A program made the position numbers and the translations under genes. Below, piece after piece: positions 7,547-17,149 of a stretch of DNA of 64,000 nt. The stretch's first letter is position 1. Each line of letters opens with the position of its first letter. The DNA lies in assembly GCA_003537645.1 (NCBI GenBank), contig DPRM01000094.1:50982-114981 (forward strand). Reading direction: 5' to 3'. The notes below the pieces were generated by a model. That model was not told the DNA's origin. It ran no database searches and saw only the letters and a list, made by a program, of their open reading frames with translations. This stretch comes from Prolixibacteraceae bacterium. Its GTDB lineage: Bacteria > Bacteroidota > Bacteroidia > Bacteroidales > Prolixibacteraceae.

Positions 7547-9484
7547 ATGAAGGTCTTCATCACTTCCGCCTTTATTCTTTGTGTGCTTTTTCAAATAAAC
7601 CCGGTATTTGGAAATGCAACAAAATCCATTCAGAAAATACTGAATGCAAAACCAGATACCAATAAAGTTAAATCGTTGAGCGATTTATGTTGGGATTACC
7701 GCTTTAAATCTGCCGACTCGGCTCTTTTTTTTGGAGAACAGGCGCTTCAATTAGCCACTCAACTTAGTTATCCCAGAGGCATCGCACAGGCTTATAACGA
7801 TATGGCCGTTATTCACATCAACCGCTCCAACTTCCGAAGTGCCACCAATTTTCTGAATGAGGCGATGAAAATCAGGCAGCAAATGAACGATTCGAGTGGA
7901 GTTGCAGCTCTATACAATAAATTGGGAATTATTGCCCAAAAACAGGGTCGCCTTAAAGATGCGCTTCAGAACCAGATAGATGCACTGAAAATTTACCAGC
8001 AACTCAAACACGATAAATGGATTGGATACAGCCTGAATAACATTGCCATCATTCATCAAAACCTGGAGAACCACGAAAAAGCGCTCGAATATCACCGGAA
8101 AGCGCTCGAATACCGCATCAGTCTAAAAGATCAGGAAGGAGAAGCGACTTCGTACGGAAACATGGCCAACCTGTTTGCCCGGATGCATGATACCATTCAG
8201 GCCATTAATTATTACGAGAAAGCGCTGGCTCTTTCGCGCGAACTGAAAAAAGATGAGCTTGTAAGCGCCAACCTTAGCAACATCGGGAACATTTATATGG
8301 CGCGCAAAGAATTCAACAAAGCGCTCGGGCTGTTCAACGAATCGCTTCTGATCAAGGAAAAAATTGGCGATCCGAAAGGTATTTCATCCACCCTATCGCG
8401 GATAGGCACCGTTTATACCGAAACCGGACGTTTCAAAGAGGCGGCTGTAACCTTGAACCGCTCGTTAAAAATGGCTCAAAATACGGTTGTACTCGAAGAA
8501 GAATTGAGTGCGCTGCTGGGCCTTGCCAAACTGAAAGCCCTGACCCACCAAACCGACAGCTCGTTTATCCTGATGCGGCACTACATCGCGCTGAAAGATT
8601 CGGTTTACGATAACCGCCTGAAACAGCAAATACTTGACGTACAGACACAGTACGAAACCGACAAGCTGGAGCAGGATCTTTATTTGGTAAAAAAAGACAA
8701 AGAAGTTACCGAAATCAAACTTCAGCAGCGAAAAACTGAAATCTGGCTGTTGATTTTTGTGATTATTTCGATTACAGGAGCCGGCATTTTCCTGTTCTAC
8801 CGACATCAGCAACGCCAAAAAGCGGCGATAAATGCTGAACGTATCCGGGAACAGGAGGTCAGAATGAACGCGGTTTTTCAGGCGCAGGAAGAAGAGCGGC
8901 GGCGGATTGCCAAAGAGCTGCACGATGGCATTGGACAGACTATCAGCGCTATAAAAATGAATTACCAAAGCTTATCTAACAAAGCTATTGAAAAAGAACT
9001 GGCGCCTGATTTTGAGAAAATCGGAAAAATGCTAGAAAATGCAGGGGCTGAAGTCCGCAGCATTTCCCACCAGATGCTTCCGAAAGAATTAGAACAATTT
9101 GGGCTTGTTCCAGCGGTTGAAGGAATGCTAAATCTGAATCTGGAGAATGCGCCTTTAAAATATCAATTTGAACATTCAGGATTTACAGAACGTATTGGCA
9201 GCCAGATAGAACTGGCCATGTTCCGCATTTTGCAGGAACTGATCAGCAATGTGGTCAGGCATTCGAAAGCCAACCTTTTGACCGTTCAACTGGTGAAACT
9301 CAAATCGCATGTCGTGCTGAATGTTTCGGATAATGGAATCGGTTTTGACGTGGAATGTCAGGAGAAAAGCGGAATCGGGTTGTTGAATATTGCCAGCCGG
9401 ATCGATGCCATTAAGGGTCATCTTCATTACGAATCGGAACCAGGGAAAGGGACTTCAGTAACCATAAGAACCCCAATTGTATGA
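7547..9484 (+). CDS. TPR-containing sensor histidine kinase (NarL/HisKA_3 type)
   Basis: 645 residues. A signal peptide (1-22) is followed by six to seven tetratricopeptide repeats (about 50-340), a coiled stretch, one membrane helix at 399-418, then the HisKA_3 dimerisation helix with EERRRIAKELHDG (phospho-acceptor His459) and a HATPase domain whose N-box is ELISNVVRHSKA and G-box DNGIGFD. The TPR region is therefore outside the inner membrane and likely senses a protein or peptide. The stop overlaps the start of the response regulator by four bases (ATGA), so the two are translationally coupled and are a cognate pair. Confidence 0.94.
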   Translation: MKVFITSAFILCVLFQINPVFGNATKSIQKILNAKPDTNKVKSLSDLCWDYRFKSADSALFFGEQALQLATQLSYPRGIAQAYNDMAVIHINRSNFRSATNFLNEAMKIRQQMNDSSGVAALYNKLGIIAQKQGRLKDALQNQIDALKIYQQLKHDKWIGYSLNNIAIIHQNLENHEKALEYHRKALEYRISLKDQEGEATSYGNMANLFARMHDTIQAINYYEKALALSRELKKDELVSANLSNIGNIYMARKEFNKALGLFNESLLIKEKIGDPKGISSTLSRIGTVYTETGRFKEAAVTLNRSLKMAQNTVVLEEELSALLGLAKLKALTHQTDSSFILMRHYIALKDSVYDNRLKQQILDVQTQYETDKLEQDLYLVKKDKEVTEIKLQQRKTEIWLLIFVIISITGAGIFLFYRHQQRQKAAINAERIREQEVRMNAVFQAQEEERRRIAKELHDGIGQTISAIKMNYQSLSNKAIEKELAPDFEKIGKMLENAGAEVRSISHQMLPKELEQFGLVPAVEGMLNLNLENAPLKYQFEHSGFTERIGSQIELAMFRILQELISNVVRHSKANLLTVQLVKLKSHVVLNVSDNGIGFDVECQEKSGIGLLNIASRIDAIKGHLHYESEPGKGTSVTIRTPIV

Positions 9485-10107
9485 GCCGAATCAAAGTACT
9501 TCTCGTTGACGACCATCAGATTATTATTGACGGACTAAAATCACTCCTGAAAAATACCGAAGAAATTGTAGTTGCCGCCGAAGCGAACAATGGTCGCGAA
9601 GCCTTGCGAATACTGGAAATTCTGGAGATTGATGTGGTACTGATGGACATTGATATGCCGGTTTTGAACGGAATCGACACGCTGAAAGAAATCAATAAAC
9701 GTGGTGCAAAAGTTAAAGTCATCATACTTTCCATGCATCAGGAAGCCGGCATGATTAAAAGCCTGATGGCTATTGGCGCACATGGTTATTTGCTGAAAAG
9801 CTGTGCGCACGACGAATTAATAAATGCGATACGTAAAGTTGCGGGTGGTCAGCAATTTTTCTCTCCTGAAGTAACACTATCGCTTCTGAATCCGATGCAA
9901 AACCATCAGCAGGGTGAATTACTCACCGATCGCGAAACTGAAATACTAAAACTGATTGCCGCCGGGTTTTCGAACAAGGAAATTGGCGACCAGCTGTTTA
10001 TCAGTCACCGCACTGTTGATACCCACCGCACCAACCTCATGAAAAAGCTCGATGTCAGCAATATTGCCGGGCTTATCAGCTATGCGATCAAAAATGGCAT
10101 AGTTTAA
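9481..10107 (+). CDS. LuxR/NarL-family response regulator
   Basis: 208 residues. The receiver domain has the acidic pair Asp10-Asp11, phospho-acceptor Asp56 in VLMDIDMP, and Lys near residue 106 (YLLKS). The C-terminal LuxR helix-turn-helix runs from LTDRETEILKLIAAG to the recognition helix HRTVDTHRTNLMKKL. It should be phosphorylated by the kinase encoded just upstream. Target genes are not known; the downstream secreted proteins at 10.7-15.6 kb are in the same direction but separated by 630 bp of repeats. Confidence 0.95.
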   Translation: MSRIKVLLVDDHQIIIDGLKSLLKNTEEIVVAAEANNGREALRILEILEIDVVLMDIDMPVLNGIDTLKEINKRGAKVKVIILSMHQEAGMIKSLMAIGAHGYLLKSCAHDELINAIRKVAGGQQFFSPEVTLSLLNPMQNHQQGELLTDRETEILKLIAAGFSNKEIGDQLFISHRTVDTHRTNLMKKLDVSNIAGLISYAIKNGIV

Positions 10108-10132
10108 AATCCTACATTTTTATTTTTCTACA

Positions 10133-10430
10133 TCCGTTCACTGAAGTGAACGGCAAAGGACAGGCCTGCCTTTGAACAAAATGGTGCCTATTCTTTGCTG
10201 TCAGCTTTAGCTGACAGACATCATTCATTTAAATGTTCGTTCACCGAAGGGAACAGCAATGAATAAGCTAAACTTTAAACAAAATACAACATATTCTTTG
10301 CCGTCTGCTTTAGCTGACGGACATCATTCATTTTCCTGTCCGTTCCCTGAAGTGAACGGCAAAGAATAGGCCTGCCTTTGAACAAAATGGTGCATATTCT
10401 TTGCTGTCAGCCTTAGCTGACGGACATTTT
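10133..10430. repeat. Three tandem ~103-bp units, each with two hairpins
   Basis: Units start near 10133, 10236 and 10339, a constant step of 103 bp. Each has a left palindrome like CCGTTCACTGAAGTGAACGG, a middle with TTTGAACAAAATGGTGC (more divergent in the second unit), and a right palindrome like CTGTCAGCTTTAGCTGACAG. The whole 10108-10737 gap has no convincing gene: after the repeats, 10431-10737 is ordinary upstream sequence. A related degenerate copy lies at 5544-5637. The array looks like REP/BIME-type interspersed hairpins and may also stop transcription after the response regulator. Confidence 0.85.
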
Positions 10431-10737
10431 CATCTAAATATACATCCAAAGTCCTGAGTTCAAAACAGGCAGCACCTTTGGATTTTGGACTTAGAACTTC
10501 AATATACGGTAAACGTCGTAGGCATAATACGACAAACCCTGTATTTCAGACCTTCACATCCTAAACTAATTTTGAACATGTAATTGCTTACACCACGTTC
10601 AAAACATCAATCTGAAAACTTAACGAGATTATCACAGAGTTTCCGGGCAGGTCTCCATTCACAAAGGTGTTTTGAGGTAATAAGCAATTACACTGCCGGA
10701 AGCTCTGTGTTTTTATTTACCAACGCAAACAACGAAC

Positions 10738-11916
10738 ATGATCATGACAGCGAATTCAAAAGATCAGATAAAAAAGGAATCCCGATTAAAAATACCATTT
10801 GTGGTGCTTCTGCTTTTCAGTTCAATGTCCCTTCACAGTCAGACATCGAATTCTGATTTCGAGCGAATTAAACTAAATTCAGCAGAAACCGAATATTCAG
10901 GAATTGCCTTATCGCCCGATCAAAAAACCATCGCCATCACAGCAAAAAAATCGGCTCCGGTCCAGATCGTTGACGAACAAAGCCTGAAAGTAATTCATGA
11001 GTTTAATGCCGGGAGCTGGCATGGCGGATCAAAAATCAGCTATTCTGAAAACGGGAAATACCTGCTTCTGCAACAATTGAGTTACGCGGATATTATACAG
11101 AATAAAGATCGCTTAATTGATTTTGAAATTATTGATGCCACCACCGGGAAACAGATCAAACGATTTGAAAAAATTCAGGATGTGGTCATTTCTGCGGACG
11201 AAAAATATGCCGTTTCACTGGATAACGACATCGTAAGCTTCTGGAATTTGCCCGATGGTTCGAAAGACAAATCACTTAGTATTCCCGGTGCAGCAAACGC
11301 AATTGCCATCAGTCCAAATGGGAAAATGCTCGCCGTTTCGCAGATAATTAATCCTGATGAAATTAAAAACCGGTTTACAAAGAACAAAAAAGGGTTAAAA
11401 GCTGCGGTAAAATTCAAGCAAACAATCAGCATTTACGATGTTGAATCGAGCTCTAAAACAAAGGTAATCGATGAGTTATACGATATTGTATATAGGCTCA
11501 GCTTTTCGCCTGATGGTGAACTGGTGCTTGTTTTTCATACACCCGACATCAGGGCTCAGCTAGCAAATAACAGACAAACGATTGTCAGCATGATTGATGT
11601 GACCAATCTGGAACCGATGCGAAAAGGTTTTACGTCAATGTCCGTTCAGCAGCCCGAACTAAAAATCAGCAACGATAAAAAGCTGTTCGCCATCAATTCA
11701 AAAGGAACAAGATTTCAGGAAATTCATTTGTACGACACCGAAACCGGAAGCCTGCAAAAGCGCTTCGAACTGGGAAACCGATTGTTTGAGAAAAGCGATG
11801 GCGAAAAATTAACCAGTGACTCCCGCCCCTCATTTACGTTTCTTCCCGGCAACCGATCCATTCTGATTGCCATGGGAAATCAGCTGATTAAATGGAACAT
11901 TGAAATTAATCCCTAA
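10738..11916 (+). CDS. Secreted WD40/YncE-like beta-propeller protein
   Basis: 392 residues. A hydrophobic segment at 18-34 ending in LHSQ acts as the export signal after an unusually long polar start; an ATG two codons later is an equal alternative. The mature part is a chain of propeller blades recognised by repeated ALSPDQKTIAI, SPNGKMLAVS and FSPDGELVLVF turns followed by IYDVES or LYDTETG strands. Such proteins are usually scaffolds or bind ligands; no catalytic motif is visible. It heads a run of four co-directional secreted proteins. Confidence 0.75.
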   Translation: MIMTANSKDQIKKESRLKIPFVVLLLFSSMSLHSQTSNSDFERIKLNSAETEYSGIALSPDQKTIAITAKKSAPVQIVDEQSLKVIHEFNAGSWHGGSKISYSENGKYLLLQQLSYADIIQNKDRLIDFEIIDATTGKQIKRFEKIQDVVISADEKYAVSLDNDIVSFWNLPDGSKDKSLSIPGAANAIAISPNGKMLAVSQIINPDEIKNRFTKNKKGLKAAVKFKQTISIYDVESSSKTKVIDELYDIVYRLSFSPDGELVLVFHTPDIRAQLANNRQTIVSMIDVTNLEPMRKGFTSMSVQQPELKISNDKKLFAINSKGTRFQEIHLYDTETGSLQKRFELGNRLFEKSDGEKLTSDSRPSFTFLPGNRSILIAMGNQLIKWNIEINP

Positions 11917-11926
11917 AACAATAATA

Positions 11927-13609
11927 ATGAAAACAAATCTACTTTTATTGGTGCTTATTTTTGCAAGTCTTTTGGGTAATGCTCAAACATTTAACCTCGT
12001 AAAGGATATAAACCCTACGGGCGGATACCTAAATTTGAATAGCTCGTTTCGGGAAATGAACGGAAAAGTTTACTACGTGTTTACAGACGAGCTTGCCGGG
12101 CGAAATGGTATCTATGTTTCTGACGGAACCAGCGTCGGCACATACAAAATCACACCCGAAAATATTAGCGTTGACGGAAACTTAATCGTTGGCGGAAATA
12201 AAATCTTCTTCTTTGCTTCGGATGATCAGAATGGCAAAGAACCCTGGGTTACTGACGGAACTTTATCAGGAACGAAACTATTGAAAAACATTCACCCTTC
12301 CACTTTTTATGGAGAATATGAAACATATAGTGTGACCTTCTTAAGTGCCGATGCAAACAAAGCCTTTTTTATTGCGAACGATGGCACAACCGGTAACGAA
12401 CTTTGGGTAACAGATGGTACTCCCGATGGAACTAAATTGGTCAAAGATATTTTTGCCGGTTCCACTGGCAGCCAAATACAGATTGCACCTCAGGCCATGG
12501 GAACCAATATAAAAGATGGCAAACTCTACTTTTTTGCAATTGACGGATCGGAAGGTTTTACCGTTCACGGAAAAGAACCCTGGGTAAGCGACGGCACCAG
12601 CGCAGGAACTTTTATGCTGAAAGATATTAAACCGGGATTTAATGGTTCGTCGGAACTTGCCAATACCAAACATTTTATCGAATACAAAGGCAAGATGTAT
12701 TTCTTTTCAATCGGAAACAGCTCAACATCAGGAGGCTTATACGAAACCGACGGAACAGAAGCTGGAACTCAACTGGTTTATTCAACCTCATTTTACCGTA
12801 TTGATGAATTTTTAGTACATAACAACTTATTGTATTTTACTTATTCTGAAGGACCTTCGTTATATACCTCCGATGGCACATCTGCAGGGACAAAATTACT
12901 GGCTACCATACCTGACGGACAATTAAATAATTTGGGAACTTGCCAAATGGTAGTCGTAAACAACACGATTTATTTTAGAGTCGTAAATAAAGCCACAGGT
13001 TCTGAATTATTTAAACTGAACGAATCGAATCAAATTGTAAATGTGAAAGACATCTGGGCAGGAATTTCGAATGGTGTTTCCGGAAATATTTATCCTGATA
13101 AAAAAATCCTTCAGGTTTACGACAATAAAATATGGTTTCTCGGTTCCGATGGCTCTTCCGTAGGCTCGATGCAGGTATGGAGCAGTGATGGCACGAATAA
13201 CGGAACTGTTGCGAATTCTCCGTTAAATGGCGATGGCGGTTGGGCTGGTGGAAGCGGCAATCATTATAATTTATTCGCCAGTTCGTTTGGTGTATTCATG
13301 ATTTACACCAATCCAACAACTGGCTCCGAACTGTATTTCTATAAGACAATTAAAACCGGATTGAATAATATTGAAATACCAGGCCAACAGGTTTCCGTTT
13401 TCCCAAATCCAAGCCAGAACCAAATTTCAATTGAAAGTAAATTGAATTTTGAACGGTATCAAATTTTCAATATAACTGGTCAATCTGCGCTATCAGGACG
13501 TTACCAAAATAAGCCCATCGACATAAGTTCTTTGAGAAATGGCGTTTACCTGCTCTCGCTTTTCGATGAAAATGGAAAAAGAAAAGTGGTGAAAATTGTA
13601 AAAGAATAA
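11927..13609 (+). CDS. Cell-surface protein with ELWxxDGT repeats and T9SS sorting domain
   Basis: 560 residues. The ATG at 11927 gives a clean signal peptide (MKTNLLLLVLIF ... GNAQ); the in-frame ATG at 11900 would overlap the previous gene and bury it. The body is built of repeats of the type ELWVTDGTPDGTKLVKDI and EPWVSDGTSAGTFMLKDI, a propeller-like fold common in surface proteins. The last ~75 residues (VSVFPNPSQNQISIE ... NGVYLLSLFDENG) are a type A sorting signal for the type IX secretion system, so the protein should cross the outer membrane and be attached or released. Confidence 0.88.
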   Translation: MKTNLLLLVLIFASLLGNAQTFNLVKDINPTGGYLNLNSSFREMNGKVYYVFTDELAGRNGIYVSDGTSVGTYKITPENISVDGNLIVGGNKIFFFASDDQNGKEPWVTDGTLSGTKLLKNIHPSTFYGEYETYSVTFLSADANKAFFIANDGTTGNELWVTDGTPDGTKLVKDIFAGSTGSQIQIAPQAMGTNIKDGKLYFFAIDGSEGFTVHGKEPWVSDGTSAGTFMLKDIKPGFNGSSELANTKHFIEYKGKMYFFSIGNSSTSGGLYETDGTEAGTQLVYSTSFYRIDEFLVHNNLLYFTYSEGPSLYTSDGTSAGTKLLATIPDGQLNNLGTCQMVVVNNTIYFRVVNKATGSELFKLNESNQIVNVKDIWAGISNGVSGNIYPDKKILQVYDNKIWFLGSDGSSVGSMQVWSSDGTNNGTVANSPLNGDGGWAGGSGNHYNLFASSFGVFMIYTNPTTGSELYFYKTIKTGLNNIEIPGQQVSVFPNPSQNQISIESKLNFERYQIFNITGQSALSGRYQNKPIDISSLRNGVYLLSLFDENGKRKVVKIVKE

Positions 13610-13621
13610 AACTTATCACTC

Positions 13622-13987
13622 ATGAAACAGCTATTCATCACCTTGTTAATTCTGACTTCAGGAATTTACATGAAAGCGCAGAAACCCGAAATAATCGAGT
13701 TGAAAGAAGAAGTCATCAAACAGGCAACTTTGGAACTCGATCAGGCTTTGACCCCGCCAGAAGGCGAACTGTATAAGTTTGGTCAGAAGTACAACATTAC
13801 CGGAGAATACACCCTGCAACTGACAATCAGGAACAAAGGGCAGGTAGTTTCGGTATTTGTTGCCGATAAAAAGGATGGCAACATTCCCTCTCAAAATGCG
13901 CTGAAAGACAAAATACTCGACTTTCAGTTCGGCTTTAAAATGCCTAAAAACAAGGATTATAAATTCAGCTATACATTCAAATTCTAA
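13622..13987 (+). CDS. Small secreted protein of unknown function
   Basis: 121 residues with a signal peptide of about 19 residues ending at MKAQ. The mature part is short, with PPEGELYKFGQKYNITGEYTLQLTIRNKGQVVSVFV suggesting a single beta-rich domain of the TonB-C/energy-transduction type, though too degenerate to call. It sits 12 bp after the T9SS protein and 12 bp before the next propeller gene, so it is probably in one operon with them. Confidence 0.65.
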   Translation: MKQLFITLLILTSGIYMKAQKPEIIELKEEVIKQATLELDQALTPPEGELYKFGQKYNITGEYTLQLTIRNKGQVVSVFVADKKDGNIPSQNALKDKILDFQFGFKMPKNKDYKFSYTFKF

Positions 13988-13999
13988 AACAAGATTACC

Positions 14000-15637
14000 A
14001 TGAAAAAACTATTGACATTTGCAGTACTTCTGCTTACGATCGTTTGGGCCAAAGCCCAGGAAGACATGACCACCGTTTGGGAAACCAAATTAGGACACCA
14101 GATTCTGCGCGCCGGAACCTCATTGGAAGGCGAACACAGCTATGCCGCATCAGATAAAGAAATGAGCTTATTCGACAACAACAGCGGAAAGGTTCTCTGG
14201 GAAAAATCGTTTAGCGAAATGGCTCCAAAGCTTCGAAAAATTGATGAGCTGATTCCATTCTGGGCATCAAGTACCATCTTTCTATTCGACCGTAAACTGG
14301 GAAAAGACCAAATTGCCTGCATTAATCTCGAAACAGGTGCAAGCCTATGGACTACCGATAAATACCAGGATGTGGACGAAAGTTCGATCACTTATATCAG
14401 TGAAGAAGACTGTTTTGCCATCACCCTGAAAAAAGAGCTGGTTTACATCAGGGCGCAAACCGGCGAAGAGTTATGGAGCACCGAAAAATTCAAAGGTGTG
14501 GTTGGGCAGTACTATTTTAACAAAACAGATCATACACTTACAATGGTTAATTTTAAACCGACGGCGCTTGAAGCACTATTTGTTGGGTTTAAAAACCAGA
14601 TTGCCCGTATCAACCTCAAAAACGGGGAAATACTTTGGGAAAATACCTATATCGGACTGGCCGAAAAGAAAATAATTTCGCGGGAACCAATTTACGATTT
14701 GAGTGTAAGCGACAACAAAGTTTTTCTTCGCCTGAACGGGATGCAGGTTTACGACTACAAAACCGGGGCGAAAATATGGGCGGCTGCCTACGATTTCACT
14801 CCTGAACGGGTAGTTGGCAAACCTATTGGCGTAAAGGCTTTTGGAGTATATGGCGCAGTTGCTGATCCGGTCATCGATGGAGAAGATATTTACGTACTCG
14901 ACATGCAAAGCCGCAGCAAACAGTATGTTAAAAAATATGACCTGAATACCGGAAAATTACTTTGGACATCGCCGGAAATAAAAGATGCCAAGGCTATTCC
15001 GGGAATGAAGGTTGTTGATGGGAAAGTACTGATTCAGATTGGTGGAGTAGTTGAAAAACAATACACAAAAACAGTAAGAACTGCCGATCAGGTTTATACC
15101 ATTTCTGCTATTGAATTTGACAATGTAAAACCTTGTGGTATTCAGGCTTTCAATACCAATAATGGCGCACTCGCATGGGAATCGGAAAGGTTTCGGAAAG
15201 GGATTACGAACATGATTTCGTTTAATGGCAATACCATTGTTTGCAGCGGGAAAGAACTTTATTCCATCGATATTCAAACTGGAAAAGAAAAATACGAAGT
15301 TCCGGTTTCAAAAGGCGGCGTTGGTTTGGCCACACAAATACAGCCATTCAAAGACAATGTGATCGTGGTGGTGGGCGAAAAAGGTATATCGACTTTCAAT
15401 GCCAGCTCCGGCGAACTGCTCAATTCAGGGAAATACCGGACTTCATCTCTGGAAGATCGTGTAGGCAATATCCTGGTAATGAAAACCGACAAAGCCGATA
15501 TTGGCACTTTCGATTTAAATACTTGTAAATACAAAGATTTCAAAGCCAGAACCGGCGCAATTACAACTTTGTCGAACGAAGGAGACTTCGTGTATGTTTA
15601 CGAAAAGAAAGTAATAACGAAACTAAGCACGCTTTAA
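14000..15637 (+). CDS. Secreted PQQ-like beta-propeller protein
   Basis: 545 residues with a signal peptide ending at KAQ (about residue 19). The rest is a series of blades with the pattern NLETGASLWTTDKYQ, RAQTGEELWSTEKF, NLKNGEILWENTYIG and DLNTGKLLWTSPEI, which is the tryptophan-docking motif of PQQ-dependent dehydrogenase and BamB propellers. The residues that bind PQQ or metal in dehydrogenases are not recognisable, so a structural or ligand-binding role is more likely than an oxidase. It ends the four-gene secreted cluster and is followed by an intrinsic terminator. Confidence 0.82.
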   Translation: MKKLLTFAVLLLTIVWAKAQEDMTTVWETKLGHQILRAGTSLEGEHSYAASDKEMSLFDNNSGKVLWEKSFSEMAPKLRKIDELIPFWASSTIFLFDRKLGKDQIACINLETGASLWTTDKYQDVDESSITYISEEDCFAITLKKELVYIRAQTGEELWSTEKFKGVVGQYYFNKTDHTLTMVNFKPTALEALFVGFKNQIARINLKNGEILWENTYIGLAEKKIISREPIYDLSVSDNKVFLRLNGMQVYDYKTGAKIWAAAYDFTPERVVGKPIGVKAFGVYGAVADPVIDGEDIYVLDMQSRSKQYVKKYDLNTGKLLWTSPEIKDAKAIPGMKVVDGKVLIQIGGVVEKQYTKTVRTADQVYTISAIEFDNVKPCGIQAFNTNNGALAWESERFRKGITNMISFNGNTIVCSGKELYSIDIQTGKEKYEVPVSKGGVGLATQIQPFKDNVIVVVGEKGISTFNASSGELLNSGKYRTSSLEDRVGNILVMKTDKADIGTFDLNTCKYKDFKARTGAITTLSNEGDFVYVYEKKVITKLSTL

Positions 15638-15659
15638 TCAATCCCAATCCACACCAATC

Positions 15660-15698
15660 AAAAGGGCTTTGCAGCATTTGCAGAGCCCTTATTTTTTT
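15660..15698 (+). terminator. Intrinsic terminator after the secreted-protein cluster
   Basis: AAGGGCTTTGCA and TGCAGAGCCCTT pair around a short loop and are followed by a run of seven T. Confidence 0.82.
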
Positions 15699-15747
15699 GA
15701 GTCATTTCGCCACCTTCGGGGCTCCATTTTTAATGGAATGTCTTTTT

Positions 15748-15807
15748 CTATAAATATTTTGTTCCTACAGAACAAACTTCAATGCCAGCGGCATTAAATA
15801 TTTATAG
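15748..15807. repeat. 60-bp cloverleaf palindrome in the 15638-15956 gap
   Basis: Outer arms CTATAAATATTT and AAATATTTATAG are perfect 12-bp inverted repeats. Between them lie two further hairpins, TTTGTTC-ctaca-GAACAAA and AATGCC-agc-GGCATT, so one strand can fold as a three-way junction. The rest of the 319-bp gap holds the terminator at 15660 and no gene. It resembles a non-autonomous interspersed repeat. Confidence 0.75.
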
Positions 15808-15956
15808 CACAACCATTTGATACAAGCCAAGGCGTGCTGTGGGTACGCTACATTTTTGACTTCGCATTTTGTTGGTCACCAATGATACGAAATATTAAAT
15901 TTCCAACAACGAATTTCAATATCCAACAATCCTGTAACCCGAATCCAGCAACTCGC

Positions 15957-17147
15957 TTATTCCACGTACAGCACCAAGCCCTTTAAATACTCTCCTTCAG
16001 GATGATACATATCTACCGGATGATCGGCTGGTTGAACCATTTGACCCAGAATTCTGACTTTTCGGCCCGAAATGGCCGCTGCCGAGAAAACGGCTTCGCG
16101 GAATTTATCTTTGGTAACTACCTGCGAGCAGCTGAATGTAAACAGAATTCCGCCCGGAGCAATTTGCTGAAATGCTTTTAGGTTAAGGCGTTTGTATCCT
16201 TTTAAAGCTTGCGGCAAAGCGCCTCTGTGTTTGGCGAAAGCCGGAGGATCGAGAATAATCAGGTCGTATTTGTCTTTATTGGCGTCCATGTAATCGAAAC
16301 AGTCGGCCACAAAAGCTTCGTGGCGAGTGTCCTCCGGAAAATTCAATTTTACGTTTTCGTTGGTCAGCTCAATAGCTTTGGCCGACGAATCGACCGAGTG
16401 AACCAGTTTGGCGCCACCACGCATGGCATAAAACGAAAATCCGCCCGAGTAACAAAACATGTTCAGCACACTGCGGTCTTTCGAGTATTCCTGCACCAAC
16501 CGGCGGTTTTCGCGCTGATCGACAAAAAAACCTGTTTTCTGACCTTCCACCCAATCCACCTTAAAACGGTTTCCGTGTTCCTGAACTTCAAAAACTTCAG
16601 ATTCGCCCAGTAAATACTGGTCTTTCGCTTCAAGTCCGGCTTTAAAAGGCACGGTCTTTTCACTTTTATCGTAAACGGCCACCAAGCGGTCGCCCATCAC
16701 TTCTTTCAAGGCTTTGGCAATGGTGTCGCGAATCACATACATTCCGGCTGAATGCGCCTGCATCACTGCTGTTCCATTGTAAAAATCGACAATCAAGCCG
16801 GGTAAACCATCACCTTCGCCATGCACCAAACGGTAAACATTCGTCTGATCATTATCAACCAATCCCAGTTTTTTACGGACATCCAATGCACGATCGAGTT
16901 TGCCTTTCCAGAAATTAAAATCGGGCTCTACTTTTTCGAACGAAAAAATTCGGACAGCAATGGAACCAATCTGCACATGCCCCATGGCCAGAAATTCGTT
17001 TTTATTGGAAACGACTTCAACCACATCGCCTTCTTCAACGCGACCAACAATTTCTTTGATTGCCCCCGAAAAAATCCACGGATGAAAACGCTGGAGCGAT
17101 TGCTCCTTTCCGGATTTCAGGATAACCCGGCTATATGTATTTGTCAT
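15957..17147 (-). CDS. RlmI-like class I rRNA methyltransferase
   Basis: 396 residues, the normal length for the RlmI/YccW family that makes 5-methylcytosine at position 1962 of 23S rRNA. An N-terminal PUA domain contains HPWIFSGAIKEI and DVVEVVSNKNEFLAMG. The Rossmann domain has motif I SVLNMFCYSGGFSFYAM near residue 230, motif IV LIILDPPAFAKH with the DPPAF tetrad, and FTFSCSQVV with the catalytic cysteine near residue 342. It lies two bases upstream of no other partner but forms a minus-strand run after the exonuclease gene. Confidence 0.9.
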   Translation of the reverse strand: MTNTYSRVILKSGKEQSLQRFHPWIFSGAIKEIVGRVEEGDVVEVVSNKNEFLAMGHVQIGSIAVRIFSFEKVEPDFNFWKGKLDRALDVRKKLGLVDNDQTNVYRLVHGEGDGLPGLIVDFYNGTAVMQAHSAGMYVIRDTIAKALKEVMGDRLVAVYDKSEKTVPFKAGLEAKDQYLLGESEVFEVQEHGNRFKVDWVEGQKTGFFVDQRENRRLVQEYSKDRSVLNMFCYSGGFSFYAMRGGAKLVHSVDSSAKAIELTNENVKLNFPEDTRHEAFVADCFDYMDANKDKYDLIILDPPAFAKHRGALPQALKGYKRLNLKAFQQIAPGGILFTFSCSQVVTKDKFREAVFSAAAISGRKVRILGQMVQPADHPVDMYHPEGEYLKGLVLYVE

Positions 17148-17149
17148 GC

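Noticed and set aside
10584..10856. 90-codon frame before the WD40-like gene
   Set aside because: It overlaps the start and signal sequence of a better gene in another frame and has no recognisable features.
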